Shown: piece by piece, positions 23,290-36,500 of the stretch
How positions within the stretch are numbered: position 1 is the stretch's first letter
How the letters are laid out: each line of letters begins with the position of its first letter
Translations under genes and position numbers: made by a program
Assembly: GCF_042453785.1 (NCBI RefSeq)
Contig: NC_091677.1
Coordinates: forward strand, 27,281,501-27,345,500
Reading direction: 5' to 3'
Source of the DNA: Malus domestica
Taxonomy: Eukaryota; Streptophyta; Magnoliopsida; Rosales; Rosaceae
Length of the DNA: 64,000 bases
Notes under the pieces: generated by a model
What the model was told of the DNA's origin: nothing
Seen by the model: the letters and a program-made list of their open reading frames with translations, nothing else
The model's database searches: none

Positions 23290-23628
23290 ATGGGCGACAA
23301 TGACCCGTGGTTAGCCCCAGACAAGCTCCAACATGTTCTCTTCTGCTTCTCTCTCACGCTCATCTTCTCCACTCTAGCCACCCGAACCCGGTACCCGTTT
23401 CTCCGTCGTCACTCTATTTGGTTCGGATCCATCTTGTCTCTCTTAGCCGGCGCAGTCAAGGAGTTCGCTGACGAGCTCGGGTTCTTCAGGTCCGCCGGAG
23501 CCTCCGCTAAAGACGCCGTTGCCGATTTCGTTGGCGTCCTAATCGGCTCGCTGGTGCTTTATTTTGTCAAGTATGTGACTCGACCCGAGAATGAGACGGG
23601 TCGGCTCAAAGAGGTTTCGATGGTCTGA
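23290..23628 (+). CDS. small membrane protein, YfiM/DUF2279-like
   Basis: Single-exon gene of 112 residues, clearly GC-richer than its flanks. Two hydrophobic segments are visible (about 15-28, HVLFCFSLTLIFST, and about 80-94, DFVGVLIGSLVLYFV), with a weaker one at about 42-55 (WFGSILSLLAGAVK). Conserved-looking residues are DKLQH near the start, AGAVKEFADE in the middle and SAKDAVADFVG. The pattern DKxxH...GxxKExxD...SxxDxxADxxG resembles the bacterial YfiM/DUF2279 family, known also in plants as uncharacterised membrane proteins. Function unknown. No clear transit peptide. The start fits because MGDNDPW directly precedes the conserved block; a longer upstream frame exists but crosses a poly-A tract. 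Confidence 0.75.
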   Translation: MGDNDPWLAPDKLQHVLFCFSLTLIFSTLATRTRYPFLRRHSIWFGSILSLLAGAVKEFADELGFFRSAGASAKDAVADFVGVLIGSLVLYFVKYVTRPENETGRLKEVSMV

Positions 23629-26600
23629 ATGGGCTTTTGGGTCGGAATGGGTAATGGGGTTGTCTGGTTTATGGGAAGTGTTGGTGGGGTTGGGTTAGTT
23701 TGGGTGTTTGAAGAGGAGTTTGGTTGGCGAGAAAGTGTGGGAAAAGACGAGAAAGTGGAAGTTTTGAGTTTGTGATCTCGAGATATTAAGAGGATTTCGC
23801 TCAGGTGTGGCAGAAGCTAGCAAAAGATGACGGCACTGAGCTTTTCATTGCGGGCAATCGTTCGAGCAATTCGTTAACTTTAGGTAAGTTTTTCTTGTTA
23901 TTACTCCATTAAATACAATTTAAGTTTCTCTGAAATGATGAACAGTGTTATGTAGGATCAGAAACAGATATGGTGATTTGGTTGTTCTTCATATGTCTGC
24001 TTAAATTATATGTAGTTGATAATATGTCTGCTTGTGCAATGTACTTCATTCACTTGCTTCTACACATGTCTGATGATTTTAATAGAAAGTTACATTTCTG
24101 TTCAAGGCATCACAAAGTTGTGGTTTATGTTGTTTTTGCTTTTAGCTTTAAGTTGTATTTGTTATTACTCCGTTAAATTATTGCGATTGCTTTTAAATGA
24201 CCCCAACATTGAGATTCATACATCTCTTGTGGATGTCCAGACCTCCAGGAGGTGTTGCATAACTTTATTTATCCTTAATGTATTGTATGTGTATGATCTT
24301 TGTACAAGGTTTAGCGCATTATAAGACATGTAATCAGAAATATGTTGCTAGAAGCCTAGAACACTTACTTAACCTGAGAAAAAGCGGGAAAACTAAGAGT
24401 AGATAACTTTGGTAGCAATGTCTGCTATTTTGAAGTTAATTTGTACAAATTTGGGATAAGAAATATCAGTTTGGTTAGTGGATGGACCCTTCCCATACAA
24501 AGTTTAGCTTCATCCTCATAAAAATTTCAGGATGGATCCTTCTTTCTTGTTTATGCAGATTGGACAAAGGCAGTCTCCTAAGACTGCTTGCGGCTCAGTT
24601 GAGTGCTTCCCTAAGTTCTAACTCAGATTATTTGGATCTTTTTTTTTATACAAAGAAGCTTAGATTATGGATGTTGTTTTTACAATAGTGGAGAGTGACT
24701 GCTTTTCCATTTTTGTTTTGTACATTATGGGTTAGATATTTGTATTTACTATCAGTAAAACCAAGTCTATGTGTATGTTTCTTCGACATGGGCATTATAG
24801 ATATAGAATTGTAGATAAAGCTGCAACAGGTTGGATACATTCGATGCACTTGCAAGAAAAAGTTAACACATTTGAAAGAGGGATTTGTGGATAGTAGAAG
24901 GATTAACCATAGGTTTGAAACCCCATTTATGTCATTCAAAATATTAACGTGTGCTTCTCCAATCGAATGGAAAGTATTGGATTTTCTGCTGTTTAACATG
25001 TTTTTAAAACTTTTGGACTCATCAAATTATAATCTCATATCTATAGAGATCACGTGAGAAGTATTGTTGCTATAACGATTTGACATTATCCACTCCCCTT
25101 TAAGTATATCTACTGTGTAGCTTTATACCAAATTTGAGAATCCAAAAGAACTCCTCGGGTCTTAATGAGTCGTTTCTATACCAAATTTGAGAATCCATAA
25201 GAACTCCTCGGGTCTTAACCAGTTATCTTTGCAATATGTATTGCCTACTGCTTGTTGTTCACTTGTCAATTTATGAAAGATCAACTTGCGTAGCTGCTTG
25301 GATGATTGTCTGCATACAGACATATTAGCTTGGTTCTAAACATTTGATTTTGCAAAAAATCAATAATTAGATAGAGCCAGGAAGAATTTTGGTAAGATTG
25401 TGCTTGAAACCAAATTAGTTGCAAAGTTATGTCGTCTTCTCTTATGTGATTTTCTAACACCCTTAGGCTAAGAAGAAACAAGTAAAAATCTTCTAACTCT
25501 CCTATGCATCCTTCTCATAGGTTTGGTCACTAACTTGAATGGGATGATAGATTCATACTTTGATGCCAAATGGTTTACCTGAGGAACTATGAGGAAGTAT
25601 TTCCTCTTGGATTTCATTCTGGAGTGCCCTTTGTCAAATTTCAGCTTGTTTTGAGTCTTATATGAAACTTTTTGTTTGAATTTTGATCCTGTACTTCAGT
25701 GATGGATATTTTATATTTTCTGTTGTGGTTGAATGTTATGCACCTGTCTATGCATAACATTGGATCTAACGGAAGACTTGGACTACTTGGATATAATGGA
25801 AGAAATGACACAAAACCGAGCCAAGCGTTCTAGGATTCATATAGCCGACCCCACGTAGTGGGATAAGGCTGTGTTGTTGTTGTTGTGGTTGAATGTTATG
25901 CACCTATTTCTTTACTCAAAGGAACTATATTCCTTTTAATTGTATGCATGGCTCCTATGATTGCATAGACAGGTTATGCATCTAATTAGATATATATGGG
26001 CATTTCAAGCGCAGAAACTTTAACTCAAGTTCAATATAACTTATGTGTATCAATTGTTGGTATCGGTTTGAAATTAGAAAAGATGCATTCTTTGGGGGTA
26101 GAATAAGCGGGATAGCTTCTTATTGAGTTACTAGGCTGTCATTGTAATTTTCATGCCTTCGGAGCTTATTTACACATCAATTGATTGCATATACTATTTA
26201 CGCTAAAAAGTGTAAAACCAGATCTGTATGGAATTTTTATTTTGTTTTGAACTTTGAAATGACTGGAGAGAAATATGAGAAAAGATAGTAGATACAGTCC
26301 TTTATGCACATTAAGTGAATTTTGGTAGATTGGGAAACTACGAAACCTTGAAAGTAACATGCTTGAACTCCTCGAAAGCTCTTTTTTCGCAAACCTTATA
26401 TATTAAGAAAGGACCACAATATGTCAATCTCATATGCCCCCATTTTACCAAAAAAGGGGGTCAATTCTCATATTTATACTCTTGTACTTTTTAAATTTCT
26501 TATTTGTTGGAGTGGGACGGGAGAGAATGCGTGTCTTGGCAAATTATCGATACAGACTATTTCATTTGTACTATATATGTATGTACCCGCCAGAGATCAT

Positions 26601-26705
26601 CATGCAACTGTACTTTCTCCCACTTCCCTTTGCGACACCATCTGCATTATGTCCTTATCCGAGCTTCTGGATGATTGATGCAGGCCTGATGAGAATGTCG
26701 ATCAG
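23629..26705. other. intergenic region, 3' flank of two convergent genes
   Basis: No gene is supported; open frames here lack motifs. 23629-24300 may be 3' UTR of the small membrane-protein gene. A near-perfect tandem duplication of about 42 bp (ATACCAAATTTGAGAATCC...) lies at 25121-25218. A LINE tail with target duplication lies at 25746-25880. The last part is the 3' UTR side of NIP6;1. Confidence 0.55.
25746..25880 (+). mobile_element. 5'-truncated LINE (RTE-like) 3' end
   Basis: The end reads AGCCGACCCCACGTAGTGG followed by GATAAGGCTGTG and a (TTG)n tail, the usual 3' end of plant RTE-type LINEs. A 25-bp exact target duplication (25721-25745 and 25881-25905, starting TGTTGTGGTTGAATG) flanks it. 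Only the tail of the element is present. Confidence 0.75.
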
Positions 26706-29688
26706 TCATCTTCTGAAGCTCCTTGGTGAAGGCTTTTCAATACCATCACCATCTTCAGGCAGCTTGACAGCCGTATAGGTTCCAGCCCCAAAGAGCGCCC
26801 CAAGAAATGGTGCAGTGAGGTAGACCCATATGGCTTTGTAATTTTTTGCAGCTATGGCTGGCCCTAACGTTCTCACTGGGTTCATTGAAGCTCCTGTTGT
26901 TTCCCTGCACAATTGTGAAAAAGAAAACGAAACTTTTCAAGAGATCATCCTGAAATAGCATTGATGTGTGTTTCTACGTAAGTTTAAGAATGCATTCGTT
27001 TTGCCTGTGAATTGTGTGATCCGGGTGCATTAACATATGATATGGCATATAACATGGCAATTGCTTACTCGTTGTGAATAAACAGGGATCCCGATGTGTG
27101 TATCTCCTCGTGTCTAGCTCGTTTAACATGATGGGAGACAGACACAAAGGAATATACGATCAGGCATAACTAAACCATGTCCTTAGGATTATAGATTCAT
27201 TATTCAGCCCAAAAGTAAGATATTGTAGAGGGAGTAGTGGGTTGGAGTAGTGACATACCCAGCTATGAGTATGTTAAGCATGACAGTTGCTCCCACCGCG
27301 ATTCCCGCCAACTCTCCAACCTGTATATGGTTAAAATTTTGATCAGTCAGTCATGTATGCATGTGCTGTTTTATTAATAATTTCACATATTTTATTCTTT
27401 GGATGTGTTTCTAGTTTCTACTTCTTAAGGTTAAGGTGAGATATAAACTTTTAATATTATATGGGTTAAGTCGGGATAACTACCCTCAATAAAGTTTCCC
27501 TCGTACCATCGAGATCCCCCCCACCCCACAAAAAAAAAAAAAAAAAAAAAAAAAAAACTACCCAATTTTTAAGGGTGATTCTAAATTTGTCGTAACCTTT
27601 TATAACATTTCAAATAACAACCAAACGTTTTGAAGAGCCATTTGTTAGGTTCACTAGCAGGTTTGTACTCTCAAGTCATTTATAGAGTTTTAACTCTTCA
27701 AATTGACATAGTTTAGCTAAACAAATTTACAGCTTGACTTAGTCTAAAATGATCAATTTGGGGAATCAGCTCTCCAAAGACGATGAATGGTGGAGACCAA
27801 GTTTAGTATTTGTCCACCACATCGTTTAATGCTACAGACATCATTACCTAATGTTGATTGAATAGTTATCCGGACTTAACCCATATTTATTCATAGAAAA
27901 TTTTCATTCATTGACCCTTGTCTCATGCAGTTGTAGATAAACATATTTAAAAAGGAGGAGGTTCTCTCCCCTCCTATTCTCTCTCTCATTCCATCTTCTT
28001 CTATTTGAACGGTCACAGTTAAGCTACGTCAACATTTTATATTGATTTTTCATAGAGATAATAAGACAAAAATTAATGTGCGAGAGGAAATGATGGAAGG
28101 AGATGGAACAAGAGGAGAGAGAATCATACTCCATTTAAAATGGAATTCCTGTCTCCTTAATCCTTGAAGTGTGTGTTGACTGGATGCAGATTTAATTAAA
28201 TATAACATTGGGGACCAATTTTTCAACTGCTCTATATATCTAATCTTTTGCCACCAATTAAATGTCACAAAAATCTTCCCTCAAAGGCAATAATTTTAAT
28301 AAACATTTTGTAATTCGAGCGATTCAAAGTCTTATTTTATGTTCAAACTCAAATTGAAAGTTACTATACTCGTTATTTATAATATTTTTTTTTTAATACA
28401 AGCGATATTTATTTCCAGAAGGAAGTGTTTGAATCCGGAAAAATAAATAAATAAAAATAGAGAGACGAACTTACTGCTCTAGTGTCGGTGGCGACAGCAG
28501 TAACAACAAACATGAGGTTGAAACTAATCATGAATTCCAAGGCAAAAGCCTGGCTCCAACTCCCTGAAGGAACTGTCACTCCACCGCCCATGATTGGATG
28601 AAATATCGCCTTCAACGCAAACGCAGCACAAACTGACGCCGCAACTTGTGCTCCCACATATACTGGCACCTGCCAAAAACCATACCCCAGCCAACATTAG
28701 CCGGAAAGTTGAACGTTGGAAATGATTTTTCGCACCCTCATTTTCTCTCTTCTGCACTGGTCTTTTTGTTTCTCTAGTCTTACGATTGAATAATTAAAAA
28801 GAGAATCAACTGACGAGAAACCGGGAGCGTGAACATCACTATCCTGAAGGTCTACAGGACTGGCATGGCCGTAATTAGTTCTAAGATGCAGTGGCATTTG
28901 TGTGTTCATAGCTCATCACTCACATGTTTCCACGAGAAGTGTTTCAGCGCAGCAAAGGCAATGGTGACTGCGGGGTTGAGATGGGCCCCAGAAATGTGGC
29001 CTGTCGAGAGAATGACAATCATGACAGCGAGACCGGTGGAGGCTGCAAGGCCGAGCAGAGACTCTGACCCTTGTGTCTTTTGGTTCACTATGGCCGTGGC
29101 TGTCCCAGAAAATATTAGTATGAAAGTGCCTAAGAATTCAGCTCCCACCTGTTTTTTTGGCACCGACCCATCACAGATTAGGCATCAAACAAAATGGGTT
29201 AGTCTTAGATCTCAAATTTGGTAAATATTCTTTAAGCACATGCGACGCGAAAATTGCACAAATATCGCCTGAACTACCAAGAGTATCTGCAGTTGGTTTA
29301 CTAAACGACCCAACTTTTGATAAAAGCGAGAAAAAAGAGAGATTTCAACTTTGACATCGGATTATGGGGTGTTACAAGCCCAAAAAAACAACGAAATGAG
29401 AGATTCGAACTATGAACTTGAGTACAATTGGGGTTTTTAGTGAATTACCTTTCGTGCAAGTGAGACAGGAGGGTAAGGCAGTGCACAGGAAACTTTAGGC
29501 TGCAATGTGCCATCTTCCAAAGCCCAAGGATCAACAGTAAAGCAGCTGCTGCAGCTCCTGAGGAGGGATTTCCTACCAATCCCACTACTTCTGAGATCTG
29601 GCTTGAACCCGCCAAAGAGAGGGGCACCAGGAGTCCCTGGTGTTACAGGAGTCGAAGGAGCTGATGGAACTTCATCACTATTATCCAT
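26706..29688 (-). CDS. NIP6;1: aquaporin NIP6;1 (boric acid/urea channel)
   Basis: Five exons on the minus strand: 29449-29688, 28924-29148, 28475-28669, 27259-27320 and 26706-26904, with exact GT-AG borders and phases. The protein is 306 residues (Arabidopsis NIP6;1 is 305). The N-terminal tail has the proline/threonine-rich [20 protein letters not shown] typical of NIP5;1/6;1. Six membrane helices follow. The first pore motif is HLNPAVT; the second is SMNPVRT, i.e. NPV instead of NPA, characteristic of the boron-transporting NIP II group. The C-terminus ends SPRSFRR, as in NIP6;1. NIP6;1 distributes boron to young shoot tissue, acting in the plasma membrane of phloem-region cells. The residues before the second motif read [13 protein letters not shown] rather than the IAGPAT/ST form I recall, a mild oddity. 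Intron 4 carries a foldback element with a 29-base A run. Confidence 0.96.
27460..27900. repeat. foldback element in NIP6;1 intron 4
   Basis: Contains TTAAGTCGGGATAACTACCC at its left, CTACCCAATTTTTAAGG after a long A run (27529-27557), and GGTTCACTAGCAGG. The same elements in the same order occur at about 45572-45998 in the leader intron of the second FDM gene. Non-coding; ends are approximate. Confidence 0.5.
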
Positions 29689-29807
29689 CAGCTGTATATA
29701 ACTCCAATAAAAAAAACAGAGAGAAAAGAGAAAAGAGAAGGGAAAGTTTAAGCTTTCAGTTGCACTGGTTTGTCTGTATGTTTTGAAGAGAAAGTTTGAG
29801 CTTCCAG

Positions 29808-29837
29808 TTACATTGAGAGGGATCTGTCGTTATATAG
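29808..29837 (-). promoter_or_regulatory. TATA box and AUGUAA minimum uORF of NIP6;1
   Basis: On the minus strand TATATAA (29836-29830) lies about 140 bp upstream of the start codon and ATGTAA (29813-29808) follows 17 bases later. AUGUAA 'AUG-stop' in a 5' leader mediates boron-dependent ribosome stalling in Arabidopsis NIP5;1. Here the site would fall at or just around the predicted transcription start, so it may or may not be in the mRNA. Confidence 0.4.
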
Positions 29838-29849
29838 AGTAGTAGTGTT

Positions 29850-32800
29850 AGGCTGCAGGTTGACTTGGAGAATCCCAAGGGAAAAAAAGTGAGCAAAAGA
29901 AGTGGTTGGAACTGCTGGAGATGAGGAAGTGGACGGTGAGAAACTGAGATTTGTTTATTTTCTAGCTTTATTTTATCATTGGTTTCAAAATATATGCAAA
30001 ATAGTGATTTGAGTATCTTTAACTCAATAATTGTGTATGCCAAAAACCCGTCACATGGTGAGGAAATAAGAAAGGAGAAAGATACGAAATGAAAGAAAGA
30101 AAGATATTGGCAGTATATTGGAGGGAAGTGAAGCAACTTTAAGTCATGATAAGGTGACAGCGTTTTTTGTGACTATTTTTTGAACCAATTCTTGATAAAT
30201 ATATAAGTGAATCTTGAAAAAATACTTGAAGTGCTTCCAGTGCTTTTGGAACCCAAAAATATTTTCTCTAAAAGCACTTTCAATCATTTTAAAAGTACTT
30301 ACAAATTAGTCCTAAATCTTCGGAAATGGATGGGTGTGTATTGCGTTGTTTGGGTTAATTATTAGAGGGAGTTTGTTTGATATGTCTGTTATCCTCATAT
30401 TATTGCCACATGAAGCCATTGCTAAGGTTTATTCGTTCTGATAGAGAGACGATACTCAAAGAAATATTTAGCTCCTTATATGTAATTAATTGTTTCTTTT
30501 TATATGATACCATGACATAATTTATCTTATAAACAGTTATGATAAATAATACCCTCATAATTGTTAATTTGTTTGATTCATATGGACTGTATCCAAGTCA
30601 AATGAAAATTTTTAGAGATGATTTTCAGATAATGATGAGGAAATGGTGCCGCTTCTACCAAGAGATTTTGAGTTTTCTCTTATAAATATTTATGAAACCA
30701 TGTTGTAGTACAAGGCCAAAATAGCTAACTGGATACAGAATCATCTCCTTACGCTAAAGTATGCATGTGTGTGATATTTTCCAGTTTTGATTGATAATAC
30801 ATAGTTTAAGGTAGACCACTATTGTATTTATTAGAATCTTGAGATACACTAATTTAATATTAAAATCGAAAGATGCCTTCTTGTATGCATGAAAATGTGT
30901 ATAATTAAAATTAATAGAAAGATTGATTGAGTATTATTTCTAGTTTTATATATTTTGAAATATGGAAGAATTCTTTGATTTCTAGTTTTATATATATTTC
31001 ACGAAAATATCATGATAGAAAATGGTGTTGATCGAATGGTATGGAAACATATTTTTTTGGCGTGAAAACATTGAATGTGCCAGCCGCTGAAAATGTATCT
31101 CTTCGTATTGGAAGGAAGAAGTATAACTCTTACTCTTCACGTAATAGCCGTAGGAAGAAAAGTGATTCTTTCATTAGCTGCCCGAAGATAAACTCTTCAC
31201 GTACTAAAGAGATATAACTCTTCACGTAATAAACAGATATCTCTTCACGTAATAGCCATAGGAAGAAAAGTGATTCTTTCATTAGCCATAGGAAGAAAAG
31301 TGGGACATTCCAGATTCGACATGCATAGATGATAAATTTGATATCTAATTATTATGACTGACACCTTGTAAATTAGTCTAAATGATTCCTTATAATGGTA
31401 AGAATATGCTTTTCCTACCTCCCTTGTACATATCTTAGAATTTGTTTGTATGTACAATTTTGGCATGTTTTCTCTTATCCCCTATGTTTTTTTATTTCAA
31501 TATTGATTTCAGGGTAATGTTAGGGAGACAATTTGTAGACAAAATTTGCCAACTAAATAATGTGTCATCAATATAAATGAGCACGTTTATCAATGCTTAA
31601 GTCACAATCCAACAGTCAACTTCCATGTCATTTAGTTTGCAAAATTCTGTCTACAAATTTAGTTTCTCTAACATTACCTGTAATTTCATCTCTTTTGTGT
31701 ATGCAGTAGAACCAAACCACATGTCCATTCAAGTGAATATGGGATAATTATGCTTTCACTGATTTTGCACAAAAAAAAAACATCGAGAAAAAATTCTGAT
31801 GGAGAGGAGAGGAGAGCATCAATGGAATGTTTGAACATATTAATGCAAGTGGGAAAAGCTTAAAAGGGTTTTTTTTTTGTGGGAGAGATTTTTTAATGTG
31901 CTTAACACGGCCACACACGTCATATGTCATTATAAAAGCGAAGGAATAATTGAAAAAATAAATTACTCTCCTCTTGTATGAATGGCGTACCGACATGTGT
32001 ACCATCCACATTGAAAAATCTCTCTTTCACGGAAGAATAAGTGTAGGGGGGCATAAACAACAAAAATTCTCATGTTCATGTGACCATCTCTTCGTGCGTA
32101 CCTCCCTTCCCTTCCAATCGTTTGATCTCCTTTTACTTCAGAATATCAGATTAGGTTTCATCACGATATTCTTTCTTTTTTCTTTCAGTTTTATTCGTTG
32201 ACTTTATGTTAGCCATCGTTATTAAGAAATCTTCTAAACTAGAGATTGCGGCTCAACTGATTAAGAACATTTGCCCTCGCATTCGATGTTTTGATGTTCT
32301 GAGTTCGAATCTCCCCTATTGTAATGACGCTTGTATAATTTGGATTGAAGTTATCATCCAGGTTCAACTCCCGGCAGCAGAAAGCTTCTTTTTCCTTTTC
32401 GTCGGTCTTAGTTATGACTTCTTGGTATTTGCTTCAAGCATGCCCAAGGCTGATCACCAAAACGGCAAAACGCATTCATTACTGTAAAGTTTGTAAAAGC
32501 CATGGACAACAGAGATGGTGAAAGCATATTTACAAAGATAACTTGAGGTTCATAAGCAGTCAAAAGTATTGTTACAGCAATTACGGCAAGCTCTTGTAAT
32601 CGCAGAGGCGAAACTTAAACACGTAAATACAGTCCCCCAAAAGAACACGGTGCGCTGCCCCGTTGCCCTGTCCATCCAACTAGTCTGTATATGTACTGCG
32701 CTCCGTATTTCATCTGCTTCTGCTAACATTGCCTGTCAAAACAAACCTAAGAAAAGATACCGTGACAAGATTCGCGTGAGTAAACCAATGATGGTTGGCT

Positions 32801-33539
32801 GAAAGGTTTCAATTCCACTGTGGTTCCAGCAGTTTATGTAAAAATGCTTCACCTGAATCCTGAATCTTAAGATTCTTAGCCTCAGAAGTCATTTAAATTT
32901 CAACAATAATATTCTGAGGTTAATACGCACAAGATGTGTAGAGAGATAAAATGAACTGAAGAAAATCATAACCAGGCAAAACACGCAAGCCTGAGGAACT
33001 CCATTTACTAGTTCCGCCCAAATTTTGACGATAAAACACCAGAAACTACCATACTTGTTCTCCCCGGGACAGCTGTAACTGAACTCTACTAGACAGGAGC
33101 TTCAATATTTAAAGTGGTTTGAGGTATATTCTCAAAAACTAACAAATATCCAAGCCTTTCAATGCGTGCTAAATTATTGACACATACAGGCCAGTATTGT
33201 TGAAGCTCTCTGTTATTTTAGAACTTGTCAAAATTGCCTGTCAATAAAACTGCCGGTATTACTCTTACTTGCAGAGGACATGCAAGTCTGTTTCCACTTT
33301 CTAATAGTCTTTTGAAATAAATAGAACCGAAAGCTTATCATTGTTAGAATCATGAATACTTCAAAATAGAAAGCGATAATAACAGTAAAAAAACTAGCAT
33401 CCTATTTTAAAAGCGAATGTAGAAAGGGAATCATAAAAACACAAATTTTTTTCATGCAGAAATAAGCCCCGAGAAGAGAAATATTCAATGTCTTGAGAAA
33501 AAGGTTAACTTTCAGATAATAATGAAACTAACCTTTACT
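29850..33539. other. intergenic, NIP6;1 upstream to FDM-A 3' end
   Basis: No gene is supported. It includes the NIP6;1 promoter (29850-30200), a cluster of CTCTTCACGTA repeats at about 31130-31250, a MITE at 31512-31679, and a possible tRNA-like SINE relic with GAGTTCGAATC near 32215-32320. The last 50 bases before 33540 match the 3' UTR of the second FDM copy. Confidence 0.5.
31512..31679. repeat. MITE with GGTAATGTTAG ends
   Basis: Terminal inverted repeats GGTAATGTTAG / CTAACATTACC, followed inward by a second inverted pair around TTTGTAGACA / TGTCTACAAA. Belongs with the element at 3805-3943 and the degraded copy near 38965-39137. Confidence 0.65.
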
Positions 33540-36500
33540 TCACTTTCTCTTTCGCTTGAGTGTCTTTATATTCTTTAAAACAAAAGAGATAACCTCCTTC
33601 AACGTGGCTTTCCTTCCTTCTTTAAAATTCCACAGTTCAGGGATAACATACCTCCCACTTGGATTGTACTCATTGAGTTCTTTCAGGGCTGTCACGACAC
33701 ACTCATATATATCAGTGCCCCAATCCTCCTTCAGACTTCTCAGTTTCTCATCTTCCTCATTGACTATTTCCTGCATCACACAGCACCGCAGCAAATTAAT
33801 CATATTCTAACCACCCTCCAATTGTCCTAATGTACAGGTGATTTGACACGAAAATAATAATAATAATAATAATACACATTATCATGCATAAAAGTTATTA
33901 ACTTCTCTCTTCAAATTTTTTCTCCACGCATCCTCCACAAGGAAAACGTTGTTCGACCCAACTTGTACCCAATATTTTTCAATACACAAAAACAAAAACC
34001 AAAAAGAATAAAAATCACAGTACGTACTTTATCAATGCAATGCATTTGCAAGGATACTCTGTAACACGCCCAGGTATGTAATAAAATGCGTATGTATGAC
34101 TGTCAGTGTAAAGTTTCAGAAGCACATAGCATAACTCCTACCATTCAATTTAGAATGTTAGAAACTGAGCTGGACCCTTGCCAAACAGAGAGATAGGGAC
34201 ACAAATGAAATTCCATTCAGTCCACAGGAATGACATTACTATTTTAACATCGCTCGCCAGTCCTATTATAATTTTCTCAAATTCAAAACTGCCAGCTAAG
34301 TATTCAAATAAACCAGCTCAACCCAACCCGTCTGAGTCTTATAAACCATGTGTCTTGTAACTTCAACCTGTGTTGGTTGGGGTACGGTCAGTTCACCAGG
34401 AGGATACCCGTCCCAATTCGAAGTTTTTCTCCTGGAAGTTTCAACCTTGTTGACTAAAGCAGGAAAGATCAAAGAAAGAGAAAGAAAAAAAGGTACTTGA
34501 TAAACACTAATTTATGCTTCAGAATTAGTATCACGATATTACAAAAGAACCAAGAATCTGTTGAAACATACATTTACAAGTGAAATAACAAGTCACTAGA
34601 TGAGCATTTTAACATGATAACATTGTTGCATTCCACATTTTCAATTGCATTATTGTTTATTAACTGAGTCCCAGAACCATCAAGTTTACAGTATTCATAA
34701 GACATACCTCGGGCTGCTCAGTAACAGTTACAATCTTGAATGGATGCCACTCTGAATTTGTCAGATTATTTTGCCATAAGGAGCATTGAGTGAAGGCCTG
34801 CATCTCTGCTTCCTCAAGAGAGTACCGTTCCTTGCATGCTTTCAAGAAGGGTTTCTGATCGAGATCACCCATTCTCTTTATCCCAATATGAGATCGACCA
34901 CTCAACAATTCACTTAAACCCTAGAGATGAAGTAAGAGCTTTATGACTTCACTATCTGAATCATATGATGAAACATATACTAATAACAAATCTCTTTTTT
35001 CTTCTTTTCCTTTTCTAACAAGATAGTGATAAATTATTTTTGGTTTTATAAGTATGAAATTAACATGCGGAATAGGTGTACAAAACTATATTCTAGTCTG
35101 GAATTTGTACGTCTAAATGTGTAAGAGTAGGAGAACTCTTTGTCTTAGAAGAGAAATAAGAACATATTGTGGGTATACTCTGCAATGTGGTCCAATGATT
35201 CTATAGGCTTCCCATCAATCATCCTTGCAAGAATATAACAAATCTAAAACAACTTAGCCATTTAAGTTTTTCCAAAGAGATTGACGAACATAGAATGATA
35301 GGATGATGATCAAATGGATAAACCAGTTCCAATTTGGTTATTTCCCTTGAATGATCTTATTTGGGTACTTAAAAAATGGATGGTCACATAATATACACAA
35401 ACTAAGAATAACTACTAACTAATAAATCCCCAAATACAAAGAAAAAAAGGTAGACATACTGCTATTAATACTTTGCGAGCCTCTTGTAACTCATCATTGC
35501 TTTGGCGTTCTTTGGTGATTAGAGTTTGATTTAGTGATTCTAAATCCTCAAGTTCATCAACTTTTTCCCCCAATTCATCTTCCATTTTTTTGATCTTCGA
35601 TTGAACTGCATCATCATCTTGATCCCCAAGATGCTTCATCACCTCTAATTTCCCTTTTATCTCTTCAATCTCCATTTCCAACTTCTGTTTAGCATCCAAC
35701 TGCTTTTCTAACTCAAGTATTTTATTTAAGGCATCCTCTTTTTCCCTCTGAAAAGTTAAAATTCCAAGTCAGTGAAAAACCACAGAAAACAAATTAGGAA
35801 GGAAGCTTGACAGTTTCTAGTGAGATTAACATAAAATTCACACACCTTTTGTTGTTCAACCAGCCTCAAGACACTCGCATCAGCCTTTTTCTGCTCCTCA
35901 GAAGCTAAATTAAGGGAATTGTTTCTCTCATCATTCTGGATAGGCAAAAACTATATTAGTACCAAAACAGATGAATACACTATCATGTTCATTTTCCTCC
36001 CTTCTTTTTTTGCACAAGGAAATCAGATATGTGCACAGTTGTGTTTCTTAGTAGGACAATTGTAACTGGGGAGCATTATATCTTGTAAGACTACGAGGAT
36101 TACCTGTTGACAAAATTTAAAAACCAAACAGGAAATCAACCACACACACACACACACACACAAAAGTAAACTAAAATTTATTTACTTATCCCAGAATGGA
36201 ATAATGGATTTGACATAATCAAAATAAGTCTTTACTACTACACTCGCAAAAAATCCAATTAACCACCTCCAATGAGGTTTCAGGTTCCTTTAGTCTCTCA
36301 ATAATCACATAGGAAACTGGGTATGACTTACACCTTGTACATATGGGTAATGATTATATTAGTACTTGATTAATAATGCTTACAGTTTCCCCATTAATAG
36401 AGGACTAGTACTCATTCAGACTCCTATAAGTACATAGGAAACTGAGTAGACTCCAACATCAGTAATTAACAATTCAAGTTCTTGAAATATCTACAGCTCC

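Noticed and set aside
36139-36162. (CA)n run as a regulatory element
   Set aside because: Ordinary intronic microsatellite with nothing else around it.
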